DNA of 64,000 nt from Alkalibaculum sporogenes (GTDB taxonomy: Bacteria > Bacillota > Clostridia > Eubacteriales > Alkalibacteraceae), in assembly GCF_009362815.1 (NCBI RefSeq), contig NZ_WHNX01000010.1, positions 1-64,000 on the forward strand. The letters run 5' to 3'. The notes beneath the pieces are model-generated. The model did not search any database and was not told the DNA's origin. It worked only from the letters and a program-made list of their open reading frames with translations. How positions within the stretch are numbered: the stretch's first letter is position 1; each line of letters starts with the position of its first letter. Below are positions 27,189-35,689 of this stretch, one piece after another. Both the position numbers and the translations under genes were made by a program.

Positions 27189-27622
27189 ATGGCTGATTTA
27201 ATTAGTAATATTAAGGCAGTGAGTCAGAGTAAGACAAAAACTATGGTGAAAACAAGAGGTTTAGCATAATAATTGACGAACCTGAAAATGTAGGTGGAAC
27301 AAATCAAGGAGCAACACCAATAGAATACTTATTAGCAGCATTTTCAGGATGTTTAAATGTAGTGTGTCATGTAGTTGCAAAAGAAATGGGTATAGAATTA
27401 AATGCACTGGAAATTGATATACAAGCGAATTTAAATCCGAATAATTTTATGGGAAAGTCTGATAAAGAAAGAAGTGGTTTTAAAGAAATTACTGTTTTCA
27501 TAAAACCAGAAACTAGTGCTGACGAAATATTACTGTCAAAATGGCTTAAAACAGTTGAAAATAGATGCCCAGTGAGTGACAATATTATGAATATAACACC
27601 TGTTAAAATTGAATTAGCTTAG
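27189..27622 (+). pseudogene. OsmC-family protein gene with a one-base deletion
   Basis: Reading from the ATG at 27189 (AGGAGG just upstream) gives MADLISNIKAVSQSKTK, then a stop at 27267. Shifting frame at about 27260-27263 restores FSIIIDEPENVGGTNQGATP, followed by EYLLAAFSGCLNVVCHVVA to the stop at 27622, together a full OsmC/Ohr-like protein of about 144 residues. One T appears to be missing from the run in GGTTTAGC. The OsmC cysteine in FSGCLN is kept. Either the gene is freshly broken or the base is a sequencing error; both halves look under selection. The OsmC family reduces organic hydroperoxides; the YhfA-like branch is less defined. Confidence 0.85.
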
Positions 27623-27656
27623 ATATCTAATTTGGTAGGTGTTCAGGTATTTAAAG

Positions 27657-27989
27657 TTAGATAAAAATAGTTTGTACTAAAAACATGTATAGTATAGTTC
27701 CACCACAAATACTAAGAAGGGTGTTTTTTTTCCATACATGAACTATAATGACGAAAAGTATAGCTATAATCTCGCCCATTCCATATGGAAAAGTAAGTAA
27801 TGAGATATTTTTAAGACAATAAATTATAAGCATCCCAATAATTGAATAAGGAAGTACATCACCTAAATATAAGATGTATTTAGGTGTTTCTTTATTTGAA
27901 GGAAAAATAATAAATGGAACTAATCTAGTGAAAAAAGTCGTGGTTGCCATAATAATTATTGTTATGATTAAATTAGAGTTTGTTAACAT
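27657..27989 (-). CDS. azlD: AzlD-type branched-chain amino acid export subunit
   Basis: A 110-residue protein with four hydrophobic segments, the small partner of AzlC. It shows TFFTRLVPFIIFP near residue 17 and YLGDVLPYSIIGMLIIYCL, hallmarks of AzlD. It starts 7 nt inside the end of azlC, so translation is coupled. The pair exports branched-chain amino acids or their analogues. No terminator is visible between its stop codon and the convergent OsmC gene. Confidence 0.9.
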   Translation of the reverse strand: MLTNSNLIITIIIMATTTFFTRLVPFIIFPSNKETPKYILYLGDVLPYSIIGMLIIYCLKNISLLTFPYGMGEIIAILFVIIVHVWKKNTLLSICGGTILYMFLVQTIFI

Positions 27990-28678
27990 TGAGGATCCCT
28001 TTCTTTTGCCGGTTTATTTTTTACGGTAAGGGTAAATAAAATTGCTATCATTGATGGTATGATAAAATTATTTGCACCAAAAATAATAAGGCATAATAAC
28101 GAAGCAAAAACGCCAATTAGGGCAGGCGTATGATTAGTATTTGATTGCCATTGATTAATAAAAATGACTACAAATAAAGCTGTCATAGCAAAATCGACCC
28201 CTTTAGAATTAAAAGTAAATAGAGATCCTATTATTCCACCAATAGCAGAGCCTAATATCCAATAGCTTTGATTTAGCAGTGCAATAAAAAAATAAAACCA
28301 ATTCTTATCTAAATTTTTAGGTGATTTAGTAGAACAAAGCAAAGAATAAGTCTCATCGCTTAATGAAAAGATCATATAAAATTTTTTTATTCCCATATCA
28401 TTAAATTTTGTTATCATAGATAAACCATAAAAAAGATGTCTTGCATTTACCATTAAGGTTAGTAACATGGTTCCCAAAGGATCAAATATACTTGTCAACA
28501 AACCTACTGCAACAAATTGCATAGATCCTGCATAAATAAAAACACTCATAAGGATAGCCCATATGTAATGATAGCCATTGCTAGATAATAGTATGCCAAA
28601 TGCTATCCCCAAGAACAGATATCCCATTAGTACTGGGATAGTATACGGAAATGCTGCTTTAAAAGCCTTTAACTTCAT
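27983..28678 (-). CDS. azlC: AzlC-type branched-chain amino acid exporter
   Basis: A 231-residue membrane protein with about seven segments. The N-terminal AFPYTIPVLMGYLFLGIAFG, the FIYAGSMQFVAVGLL motif and VNARHLFYGLSM are the AzlC family pattern. It acts with AzlD as a two-part exporter of the LIV-E type; the classic Bacillus substrate is azaleucine. In a peptide- and amino-acid-fermenting organism it would relieve excess valine or leucine. GAAGGAG precedes the ATG. It is divergent from transketolase, with no regulator (Lrp type) adjacent. Confidence 0.92.
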   Translation of the reverse strand: MKLKAFKAAFPYTIPVLMGYLFLGIAFGILLSSNGYHYIWAILMSVFIYAGSMQFVAVGLLTSIFDPLGTMLLTLMVNARHLFYGLSMITKFNDMGIKKFYMIFSLSDETYSLLCSTKSPKNLDKNWFYFFIALLNQSYWILGSAIGGIIGSLFTFNSKGVDFAMTALFVVIFINQWQSNTNHTPALIGVFASLLCLIIFGANNFIIPSMIAILFTLTVKNKPAKERDPQC

Positions 28679-28872
28679 ATGTACTTTGCTCCTTCATATA
28701 TTACATAGAAATATATTATATATCAAAATTTATTAGCTATCAAGAAGCTATCTATCATGGTAAAAATGTTATGGGTCTAAACTCAAAATAAAAAGTAATT
28801 AAGAGCATATTACGTATATAAAAGGGTATAAATAATTTAATTACTATAAATAATTTATGAGGTGAAATAAAC

Positions 28873-30837
28873 ATGGACAAAACTTCAATCAATGCTATAA
28901 GATTTCTAGGTGTTGACATGGTTAATAAGGCAAACAGCGGACATCCTGGTATTGTATTAGGTGCTGCACCAATTATGTACACATTATTTTCTAAGCAACT
29001 TGCATTCAATCCAAAAGAACCTAATTGGTTTAATAGGGATAGATTTGTGTTATCTGCAGGTCATGGGTCAGCATTACTTTACGCTACACTACATTTAAAT
29101 GGATATGATATACCTATGAAAGAACTAAAAAATTTTAGGCAATGGGGATCTAAAACTCCTGGACACCCAGAATATGGACATACGCCGGGAGTAGATGTTA
29201 CCACTGGTCCTTTGGGTCAAGGTATCGCGTCAGCTGTAGGAATGGCAATTTCAGAAAAATATCTTGGTGCAGTATTTAATAAAGATGATAAAAAAATTGT
29301 GGATCATTATACTTATGTTCTATGTGGAGATGGAGATCTACAAGAGGGTATATCCCTAGAAGCTATAAGTTTAGCAGGTCATCTTGCTTTATCTAAACTT
29401 ATAATCTTATTTGATTCAAATGATATTCAGCTTGATGGGCCAGTCAATATGGCAAGTTCAGAAAATATTAAAGATAAATTTGAGTCAATGAACTGGAATT
29501 ATATAAAAGTTGATGAACCAGAAGAACCCAATAATATAAATTTGGCTATTGAGAAAGCTAAGAATAATCATACAAAACCTACTTTAATAGAGGTAAAAAC
29601 AATAATAGGACACGCTTCTCCTCATGCTGGTAAAAGTGCTACTCATGGTGCGCCATTAGGTGAAGAAAATACTGTAATAACAAGACAAAATCTAAGTTGG
29701 AAACACGAACCATTCGACATCTCACAAGAGATATATAATCATTTTACAGAAGAAAATAAAGAAAAAGGTATCGTTGCATACGAAAATTGGAATAGTCTAT
29801 TGCAAGAATACACCAAGAAATATCCTGAACTCGGTAAAATTATAAAACAGATTACTAACAATGGAGTAATAGATATTGATTTTGATAATGTATTCAACTC
29901 ATACAAGCCTAAGTCATCAGTAGCTACTAGAGTATCCTCAGGAGAAATACTAACACTACTTCAAAAAGAAAGTCCATTACTTATAGGAGGAAGTGCTGAC
30001 TTATCGTCTTCTACAAAAATAAAAGGAATTAATGGAGATTTTAGTATAGATAATCCAGGTGGAAGGAATATAAACTTTGGAGTTAGAGAACACGCTATGG
30101 CTGCTATAGTAAATGGATTAGTCCTTCATGGTTTAAAAGGGTTTTCAGGTGGATTTTTTATATTTAGTGATTATATGAAACCAGCAATGAGGTTAGCTGC
30201 ATTAATGGGGATTCCGTCAATATTTGCATTTACCCATGATTCTATAGCAGTTGGAGAAGATGGACCTACACATGAGCCTATTGAGCAATTAGCAGGACTT
30301 AGAGCAGTTCCAAATATGGATGTAATAAGACCAGCCGACACAAATGAAGTAATGGGTGCTTGGGAACTTGCTATTACCTCAACGACTGGACCAACATCTA
30401 TTTTACTAACTAGACAGGATCTTCCAACTTTAGAGAATTCTAAAAGAGAAGAAGTTAAAAATGGAGGATATATAATATCAAAGGAACAAAAAAACATAGA
30501 TGCTATTTTAATTGCAACAGGTAGTGAAGTGTCATTAGCTATCGAAGCTCAAAAAGTATTACTTGAGGATGGGATAGATACAAGAGTAGTATCATTGCCT
30601 TCATTTAAAAGATTTGAAGAACAAGATGAAAAGTACAAGAATACTATAATACCAGCAAATATTAAAAAAAGGGTAGCTATAGAAATGGGATCTTCTTTTG
30701 GATGGCATAAATATATAGGATTAGAAGGTAAAACCTTAACCATAGATAAATTTGGAGCAAGTGCACCTGGTGGTGAAGTAATCGAGAAATATGGTTTTAC
30801 TGTAGAAAATTTAGTTAAATTAGTCAAAGAATTATAG
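28873..30837 (+). CDS. tkt: Transketolase
   Basis: A 654-residue full-length transketolase of the non-oxidative pentose phosphate pathway. The TPP motif GDGDLQEGISLEA, the substrate loop HTPGVDVTTGPLGQG and the second-half motif FTHDSIAVGEDGPTHEP are intact. It is not split into two subunits as in many clostridia. The start ATG follows GAGGTG. Single gene, ended by a short terminator. It supplies erythrose 4-phosphate to the DAHP synthase encoded 14 kb away. Confidence 0.96.
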   Translation: MDKTSINAIRFLGVDMVNKANSGHPGIVLGAAPIMYTLFSKQLAFNPKEPNWFNRDRFVLSAGHGSALLYATLHLNGYDIPMKELKNFRQWGSKTPGHPEYGHTPGVDVTTGPLGQGIASAVGMAISEKYLGAVFNKDDKKIVDHYTYVLCGDGDLQEGISLEAISLAGHLALSKLIILFDSNDIQLDGPVNMASSENIKDKFESMNWNYIKVDEPEEPNNINLAIEKAKNNHTKPTLIEVKTIIGHASPHAGKSATHGAPLGEENTVITRQNLSWKHEPFDISQEIYNHFTEENKEKGIVAYENWNSLLQEYTKKYPELGKIIKQITNNGVIDIDFDNVFNSYKPKSSVATRVSSGEILTLLQKESPLLIGGSADLSSSTKIKGINGDFSIDNPGGRNINFGVREHAMAAIVNGLVLHGLKGFSGGFFIFSDYMKPAMRLAALMGIPSIFAFTHDSIAVGEDGPTHEPIEQLAGLRAVPNMDVIRPADTNEVMGAWELAITSTTGPTSILLTRQDLPTLENSKREEVKNGGYIISKEQKNIDAILIATGSEVSLAIEAQKVLLEDGIDTRVVSLPSFKRFEEQDEKYKNTIIPANIKKRVAIEMGSSFGWHKYIGLEGKTLTIDKFGASAPGGEVIEKYGFTVENLVKLVKEL

Positions 30838-30846
30838 TAAAATATA

Positions 30847-30873
30847 AAGCTCTGCTCATAAAGCAGAGCTTTT
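30847..30873 (+). terminator. Terminator of tkt
   Basis: AAGCTCTGCT and AGCAGAGCTT form a 10-bp stem with a 5-nt loop, followed by a few T residues, just after the stop codon. Confidence 0.8.
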
Positions 30874-30907
30874 AGACTGACGACAAATCTCAATCTCTGC
30901 GTCATTG

Positions 30908-30963
30908 TAAAAGTCCAACACGTTTACGTATGTTTGTATACGCTGCGTCCGTTAGACTTTTTT
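30908..30963. repeat. Long imperfect hairpin element upstream of htpG
   Basis: TAAAAGTCCAAC at the left and GTTAGACTTTTTTA at the right pair around an inner dyad (ACGTATG/TATACG). The sequence has more GC than its surroundings. It resembles small hairpin elements scattered in some clostridial genomes, but no second copy is in this window. Confidence 0.4.
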
Positions 30964-31067
30964 ATTCCTTGACCTTTAACTTTCTCGACAGACTGTTATT
31001 TTAGATTATAGATGCTTTAAGAGGTTAAAATTAGTAAGTAGATATAAACAAATATCCAAGATAATCC

Positions 31068-31096
31068 TTGACATCAAAATTAAAATATGTGAAAAT
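31068..31096 (+). promoter_or_regulatory. Likely sigma-A promoter of htpG
   Basis: TTGACA at 31068-31073 and an extended -10 (TGT then GAAAAT at 31091-31096) are 17 bp apart. The CIRCE element begins 7 bp downstream, over the expected transcript start. Confidence 0.6.
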
Positions 31097-31103
31097 AAAT
31101 ATA

Positions 31104-31130
31104 TTAGCACTCAGTATAGAAGAGTGCTAA
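31104..31130 (+). promoter_or_regulatory. CIRCE operator (HrcA binding site)
   Basis: TTAGCACTC, a 9-nt spacer, then GAGTGCTAA: a perfect match to the CIRCE consensus. It lies 35 bp upstream of the htpG start codon and just past the -10 box. HrcA repressor should block htpG unless heat or unfolded proteins inactivate it. In Bacillus subtilis htpG is not under HrcA, so this is a different wiring. Confidence 0.95.
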
Positions 31131-31165
31131 TAAGTATTATATACAAATGATGGGAGAGATAAAAA

Positions 31166-33046
31166 TTGACTGCAAAAAAACAATTCCAAGCAGAATCTAA
31201 AAGACTTTTAGATATGATGATTAACTCAATTTATACTCACAGAGAGATTTTCTTGAGGGAGCTAATATCTAACGCTAGTGACGCTATTGATAAAACATAT
31301 TATAAGGGGCTAAATGACAGTTCAGTTAGCTTTGAAAAAGAGAATTACTTTATAAAACTTAGCATCGATAAAGATAATAGAACTTTGACTCTTTCTGATA
31401 CTGGTATTGGAATGAGTAAAGAAGACATGGAAGAAAATCTTGGTGTGATTGCAAAAAGTGGATCTCTTGCTTTCAAAAAAGACAATGAGATTAAAGATGG
31501 ATACGATATTATTGGGCAGTTTGGTGTTGGTTTTTATTCAGCATTTATGGTTGCTGAAAATGTTACAGTGCTTAGTAGAACTCAAGAAAGTGATCAAGGA
31601 TATAAATGGGAATCTCAGGGAGCAGATGGATATACTATTGAACCTGCTACCAAAGAAACCGTCGGTACAGATATTATTTTAAAAATTAAAGAAAATACAG
31701 AAGATGAAAACTATGATGAGTATATAGAAGAATATAGAATAAAAAGTATTATAAAAAAATACTCAGATTTTATTAGATACCCAATAAAAATGGATATAAC
31801 ACAATCAAAGCCAAAAGAGGGTGTTGAAGGAGAATATGAAGAATATTCAGAAGAACAAATTATTAATAGTATGGTACCTATTTGGAGAAAAAATAAAAAT
31901 GAATTATCGGATGAAGATTATGAGAATTTTTACTCGGAAAAACATTATGGATTCGATAAGCCTATAAAACATATCCATGTTAGTGTTGACGGAGTGGTAA
32001 GCTATAATTCTATTTTATACATTCCAGAAAGCATACCTTTCGATTATTATACAAAAGAATATGAAAAAGGATTAGAGTTATATTCAAGTGGAGTTTTAAT
32101 AATGGATAAATGCCAAGAATTATTACCTGATTATTTTAGTTTTGTAAAAGGAATGGTTGATTCTGAAGACTTATCTCTTAATATATCCAGAGAAATATTA
32201 CAACATGATAGACAACTCAAATTAATTGCTAAGAACATAAAGAATAAAATAAAAAATGAACTTCAAAATATCTTAACTAATGAACGAGAAAAGTATGATG
32301 GATTTTATAATTCATTCGGAAGACAATTGAAATTCGGGGTTTACAGTGATTATGGCAATCATAAAGAAGACCTACAAGATTTGATTATGTTCTATTCATC
32401 AACAGAGAAAAAGATGGTAACATTAAACGAATATGTAGAAAGAATGCCTGAAGAACAAAAGTATATTTATTATGCATCAGGGGAATCAATAGAGCGTATA
32501 GAGAAACTTCCTCAAACAGAATTAGTATCTGATAAAGGGTATGAAATTTTATACTTCACAGATGATATAGACGAATTTGCAATAAGAATGATAAATATGT
32601 ACAAAGAAAAAGAATTTAGATCAGTCTCAAGTGGAGACTTAGGAATTGAAACAGAAGAAAAGGAAGAAAGCGCTGATACTCAAGAAGAGAATAAAGCGTT
32701 ACTTGATTCTATGAAAGATATCTTAAAAGACAAAGTAAAAGACGTAAAAATCTCTAAACGATTAAAGAACCATCCGGTTTGCCTTGCAAACGAAGGTGAT
32801 CTTACTATTGAAATGGAGAAAATACTTAATTCTATGCCCAATAATCAAGATGTAAAGGCAGAAAAAGTATTAGAAATTAATGCAAATCACGAAGTGTTTG
32901 AAAAATTAAAAAATGCTTTAGAGAACGATAGTGATAAACTAGATTTATATACCAATTTATTATACAATCAAGCACTTCTTATTGAAGGCTTGCCAATTAG
33001 CGACCCAGTAGAGTTCACTAACAATATATGTAAAGTAATGATGTAA
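31166..33046 (+). CDS. htpG: Hsp90 family chaperone HtpG
   Basis: A 626-residue ATP-dependent chaperone with the normal bacterial length and all three domains. The N-terminal GHKL ATP site shows [20 protein letters not shown] and [14 protein letters not shown]. The middle domain carries [10 protein letters not shown] with the catalytic Arg. It starts with TTG, supported by GGGAG 8 nt before. Regulation by HrcA is expected from the CIRCE element upstream. Monocistronic, with terminator. Confidence 0.96.
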   Translation: MTAKKQFQAESKRLLDMMINSIYTHREIFLRELISNASDAIDKTYYKGLNDSSVSFEKENYFIKLSIDKDNRTLTLSDTGIGMSKEDMEENLGVIAKSGSLAFKKDNEIKDGYDIIGQFGVGFYSAFMVAENVTVLSRTQESDQGYKWESQGADGYTIEPATKETVGTDIILKIKENTEDENYDEYIEEYRIKSIIKKYSDFIRYPIKMDITQSKPKEGVEGEYEEYSEEQIINSMVPIWRKNKNELSDEDYENFYSEKHYGFDKPIKHIHVSVDGVVSYNSILYIPESIPFDYYTKEYEKGLELYSSGVLIMDKCQELLPDYFSFVKGMVDSEDLSLNISREILQHDRQLKLIAKNIKNKIKNELQNILTNEREKYDGFYNSFGRQLKFGVYSDYGNHKEDLQDLIMFYSSTEKKMVTLNEYVERMPEEQKYIYYASGESIERIEKLPQTELVSDKGYEILYFTDDIDEFAIRMINMYKEKEFRSVSSGDLGIETEEKEESADTQEENKALLDSMKDILKDKVKDVKISKRLKNHPVCLANEGDLTIEMEKILNSMPNNQDVKAEKVLEINANHEVFEKLKNALENDSDKLDLYTNLLYNQALLIEGLPISDPVEFTNNICKVMM

Positions 33047-33062
33047 TAGGAAGTTATAAATT

Positions 33063-33095
33063 ATAAACCGGTTATTTAAAAAATAACCGGTTTAT
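33063..33095 (+). terminator. Terminator of htpG
   Basis: ATAAACCGGTTATTT pairs with AAATAACCGGTTTAT in a 15-bp perfect stem with a 3-nt loop, about 15 nt past the stop codon. Confidence 0.8.
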
Positions 33096-33160
33096 TGTAC
33101 AAGAGATCTAAAATGTCACACGTATAAAGTTTCTATTTAAAAAGAGGAGGCAAAGAAACT

Positions 33161-33232
33161 GTGTTTCAATATTATCATACGGATATTTTACTGAAAGGTG
33201 ACAAAAAATATATTATAAATAGTACTAGATAA
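33161..33232 (+). CDS. Possible 23-residue peptide or gene remnant
   Basis: A GTG codon lies 10 nt after a strong GAGGAGG site and opens a frame reading MFQYYHTDILLKGDKKYIIN and three more residues before a stop. The good ribosome site is the only support. The peptide has no signal or known motif; it may equally be the start of a lost gene, since the rest of this 336-base stretch between htpG and the tRNA shows no coding sequence. Confidence 0.25.
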   Translation: MFQYYHTDILLKGDKKYIINSTR

Positions 33233-33382
33233 GCCATTAAAACTGTGTTATATTTTTATATGAAGAATAATTCAGTTCAATATAAAAGGGTATAGCATAG
33301 ATAGGAGTAGCTAAGAAGCTTATACAGCTACAAAAATAATTAAAGAACAAATTAGTTTTATTTAGACCACAGTTTTTTACAT

Positions 33383-33458
33383 GGGGGCATGGCGCAGCTG
33401 GGAGCGCGTCTGACTGGCAGTCAGAAGGTCAGGGGTTCGAATCCCCTTGTCTCCACCA
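33383..33458 (+). tRNA. tRNA-Ala (anticodon GGC)
   Basis: A 76-nt cloverleaf with encoded CCA. The acceptor is GGGGGCA paired with TGTCTCC, which includes G3-U70, the identity element for alanine. The anticodon arm TCTGA-CTGGCAG-TCAGA has GGC in the loop, reading GCC and GCU. The T-arm is AGGGG-TTCGAAT-CCCCT. It is a single tRNA gene with its own terminator, not part of an rRNA cluster. Confidence 0.95.
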
Positions 33459-33483
33459 AATAATAGAATATATATTATATTTA

Positions 33484-33519
33484 GAAACCCACTTATACTA
33501 GTGGGTTTCAGCATTTTTT
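33484..33519 (+). terminator. tRNA-Ala terminator (hairpin copy 1)
   Basis: GAAACCCACT and AGTGGGTTTC form a 10-bp perfect stem with a 6-nt loop, followed by a short T run. Nearly the same hairpin (loop ending ATACT, same right arm) recurs at 34835-34869. Confidence 0.9.
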
Positions 33520-33621
33520 AAGTATTATTTTAACAATTTATATTGACTTAAAGTTTCCAAAAGAATATAATTTGTAATATAAATAATAATTACAAATACA
33601 TAACTTAAATAGGAGGTTATT

Positions 33622-34626
33622 ATGAATTTAAGAGAGAATGTTATGGCAATCTACAATGGTGAGCAACCTGATTACTATGGAGATTTGATGGCGGCAGTGG
33701 AGTTTATTACTGATCCACAATTTTTAAAGGATTCTATTATTCCACAGGATGGAAAAGAATACAAAGATTCATGGGGAACAGTGAAAATGTTTTTGCCAGG
33801 ATCACCAGGACCGCATCCTCATTTAACTCCTGAAAACATAGTGATTAAGGATATTGAAAAGTGGCAAGAACAGCTTATAGTACCTTCTATCGAAGATTTT
33901 GACTACTCTGAATTAAAACAGCAAGTAGATGCTATAAATAGAGATGAAAAATTAGTATGTTTTTTTTGTCCAGCAGGGATTTTTGAACGTAGCCATTTTC
34001 TAATGGGAGTTGAAAATGCGTTGATCAGCTATCTGGAATATCCAGATGAAATGAAAGCATTGCTCCGAGTCATTGCAGATCATAAAATAGAATATATTAA
34101 AAGAATTGCTAAGGAATGTCAACCAGATATTATCTTCTATCATGATGACTGGGGTACAAAGCAAAATCTTTTTCTTCCTCCATCTGTATGGAGAGAGATC
34201 ATTAAACCCCTTCAAAAGGAGATTTCAGATGCGATTCATGAATGTGGAATGATATATATGCACCATGCGGATTGTATATGTCAGCCAATAGTGAAAGATA
34301 TGGTTGAAATTGGAGTCGATATTTGGCAAGGAGTTATCCCACAAAATGATATTGTAGAAATTCAACGAATTACTGAAGGAAAATTAGCTATGATTGGTGG
34401 CATTGATGGACCCAAAATCGATATTGAGAACATAACAGAAGAAGAGATTAGAGCAGAAGTTAGACGTGCAATCGATACCTATTGTCCGGGCGGACGTTTT
34501 TTCCCTTCTATACCTAATGGAGTATGTTTTAGAGAATGGAATAATGAAATCTATTTTGATGAATTAAAGTCTTATGGAAAAATGTTTGCTGAGGAACACC
34601 CTGTTAAGATGCAGAATCAAGTTTAA
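33622..34626 (+). CDS. Uroporphyrinogen decarboxylase-fold methyltransferase (MtaA/MtbA-like)
   Basis: A 334-residue protein of the UroD/MtaA superfamily, which includes zinc enzymes that move methyl groups between corrinoid proteins and thiols or folates. The segment IYMHHADCIC (about residues 212-221) supplies an H-x-C zinc-type motif; IIFYHDDWGTKQ and GVDIWQGVIP are also typical. It lacks the residues that would mark haem-pathway HemE. No corrinoid protein or activator gene is adjacent; the only related item is the cap-like domain at 10170. AGGAGG precedes the ATG. It sits between two copies of one terminator hairpin, suggesting insertion. Confidence 0.78.
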   Translation: MNLRENVMAIYNGEQPDYYGDLMAAVEFITDPQFLKDSIIPQDGKEYKDSWGTVKMFLPGSPGPHPHLTPENIVIKDIEKWQEQLIVPSIEDFDYSELKQQVDAINRDEKLVCFFCPAGIFERSHFLMGVENALISYLEYPDEMKALLRVIADHKIEYIKRIAKECQPDIIFYHDDWGTKQNLFLPPSVWREIIKPLQKEISDAIHECGMIYMHHADCICQPIVKDMVEIGVDIWQGVIPQNDIVEIQRITEGKLAMIGGIDGPKIDIENITEEEIRAEVRRAIDTYCPGGRFFPSIPNGVCFREWNNEIYFDELKSYGKMFAEEHPVKMQNQV

Positions 34627-34757
34627 ATGCTATTCTTTATGAGACTTTCAACTTTGGCACTTGGCTGAATTCAAAAAGAGGTAAGAAATTTATGGTAACC
34701 TTGATTAGTCATTCGCATTAAACTACTTGGTGGTATTTGTGAGTTTGTGAGTAAATT

Positions 34758-34802
34758 CAGAAAAGGGAAATACAGAAAAGGGAAATACAGAAAAGGGAAA
34801 TA
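34758..34802 (+). repeat. Tandem repeat, three exact 15-nt units
   Basis: Three uninterrupted copies of CAGAAAAGGGAAATA, followed by a degenerate start of a fourth (CAGAGAGAG). It is non-coding and lies between the methyltransferase gene and its downstream hairpin. It probably arose by slippage. Confidence 0.9.
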
Positions 34803-34834
34803 CAGAGAGAGAAGTTAAATATTTGACACAAATA

Positions 34835-34869
34835 GAAACTCACTGATACTAGTGGGTTTCAGAGTTTTT
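34835..34869 (+). terminator. Terminator-like hairpin (copy 2)
   Basis: GAAACTCACT and AGTGGGTTTC pair (one G-U wobble) with a 6-nt loop, then GAGTTTTT. It duplicates the tRNA-Ala terminator and marks the right edge of the methyltransferase segment. Confidence 0.75.
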
Positions 34870-34901
34870 GAGGGTAAAGTAACCGTACACCAATAATAGC
34901 A

Positions 34902-35477
34902 CTAGTGCCTGATCAGTTCTGTCAAGCCAGTAGTCAATTTTATAATCGTTTCTGCAATGAAATATGGCGACTTTTTCATATCATCATCTAGCCATTTTTG
35001 TATAATTCCGAGGCAACCTGTAAGTTGAAATGCGTGTATATATTCTGCGTCTTCCTTAGATATTGAACTGTTCTTTGTAATTTCATTGATGCTTTTTTCA
35101 TATACTAGAGTGAGTACACGTTTTTGGAATTTCAAATCTCCTCCATCACTAAGTAAGAGCTTGCACAGCTTAGAGTTTTCTTTGATATATTCAAATATCT
35201 TCTCGACCATGTCAACTGGGGGAGTATGTATATCATCATTAGTATAGGCGGAAAGATGCATTTTTATATTTTCGAATAAATCATCTTGTATTTTGTTTAA
35301 TAAATCAAATTGGTCATTATAATGGGCATAGAAGGTGCCACGATTGATGTCGGCAATTTCGCATATTTCTTTTACATAAATTTGCGAGATGTTCTTTTTT
35401 TCAAGTAGCTTAATTAAACTCTCTCTTAGTACCATCTTTGTATAAATGACTCTTCTATCGTCTTTTTTGCCCTTCAT
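34902..35477 (-). CDS. TetR-family repressor
   Basis: A 191-residue regulator. The N-terminal TetR helix-turn-helix reads LIKLLEKKNISQIYVKEICE, then RGTFYAHYND. The helical C-terminal ligand domain is of the variable Firmicute type. Start at the second of two ATGs, 6 nt after GGGAG. It is divergent from the MMPL operon and most likely represses it. A 9-bp inverted repeat (AACACAATG at 35575-35583, CATAGTGTT at 35615-35623, one mismatch) in the shared region is a possible operator. Confidence 0.88.
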   Translation of the reverse strand: MKGKKDDRRVIYTKMVLRESLIKLLEKKNISQIYVKEICEIADINRGTFYAHYNDQFDLLNKIQDDLFENIKMHLSAYTNDDIHTPPVDMVEKIFEYIKENSKLCKLLLSDGGDLKFQKRVLTLVYEKSINEITKNSSISKEDAEYIHAFQLTGCLGIIQKWLDDDMKKSPYFIAETIIKLTTGLTELIRH

Positions 35478-35574
35478 CATGTTCTCCCATTCTTCAAAAT
35501 ATGCAAATATCGTACATAATTATTATATATGTTTATTAACTTACACTATTTAAGTATATGATTGTTGATTATTA

Positions 35575-35623
35575 AACACAATGTCATTATACTATATATA
35601 GATACAATTATCAACATAGTGTT
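35575..35623. promoter_or_regulatory. Possible TetR operator
   Basis: Arms AACACAATG and CATAGTGTT (one mismatch) are separated by 31 bp in the divergent promoter region. The wide spacing is unusual for one TetR dimer, so this may be two half-sites or chance. Confidence 0.3.
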
Positions 35624-35689
35624 CAATTAAAACCAAAGTGTTTGTGTAGAGACATGATTCTTTGCACTTGATTTTAAGGAGGATAGACA

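Noticed and set aside
33622-34626. Uroporphyrinogen decarboxylase (hemE)
   Set aside because: The fold is shared, but the H-x-C zinc-type motif and the sequence pattern fit the MtaA/MtbA-like methyltransferases, and no haem genes are nearby.
34758-34802. A CRISPR array
   Set aside because: Three copies of a 15-nt unit are directly adjacent with no spacers and no cas genes; it is a simple tandem repeat.
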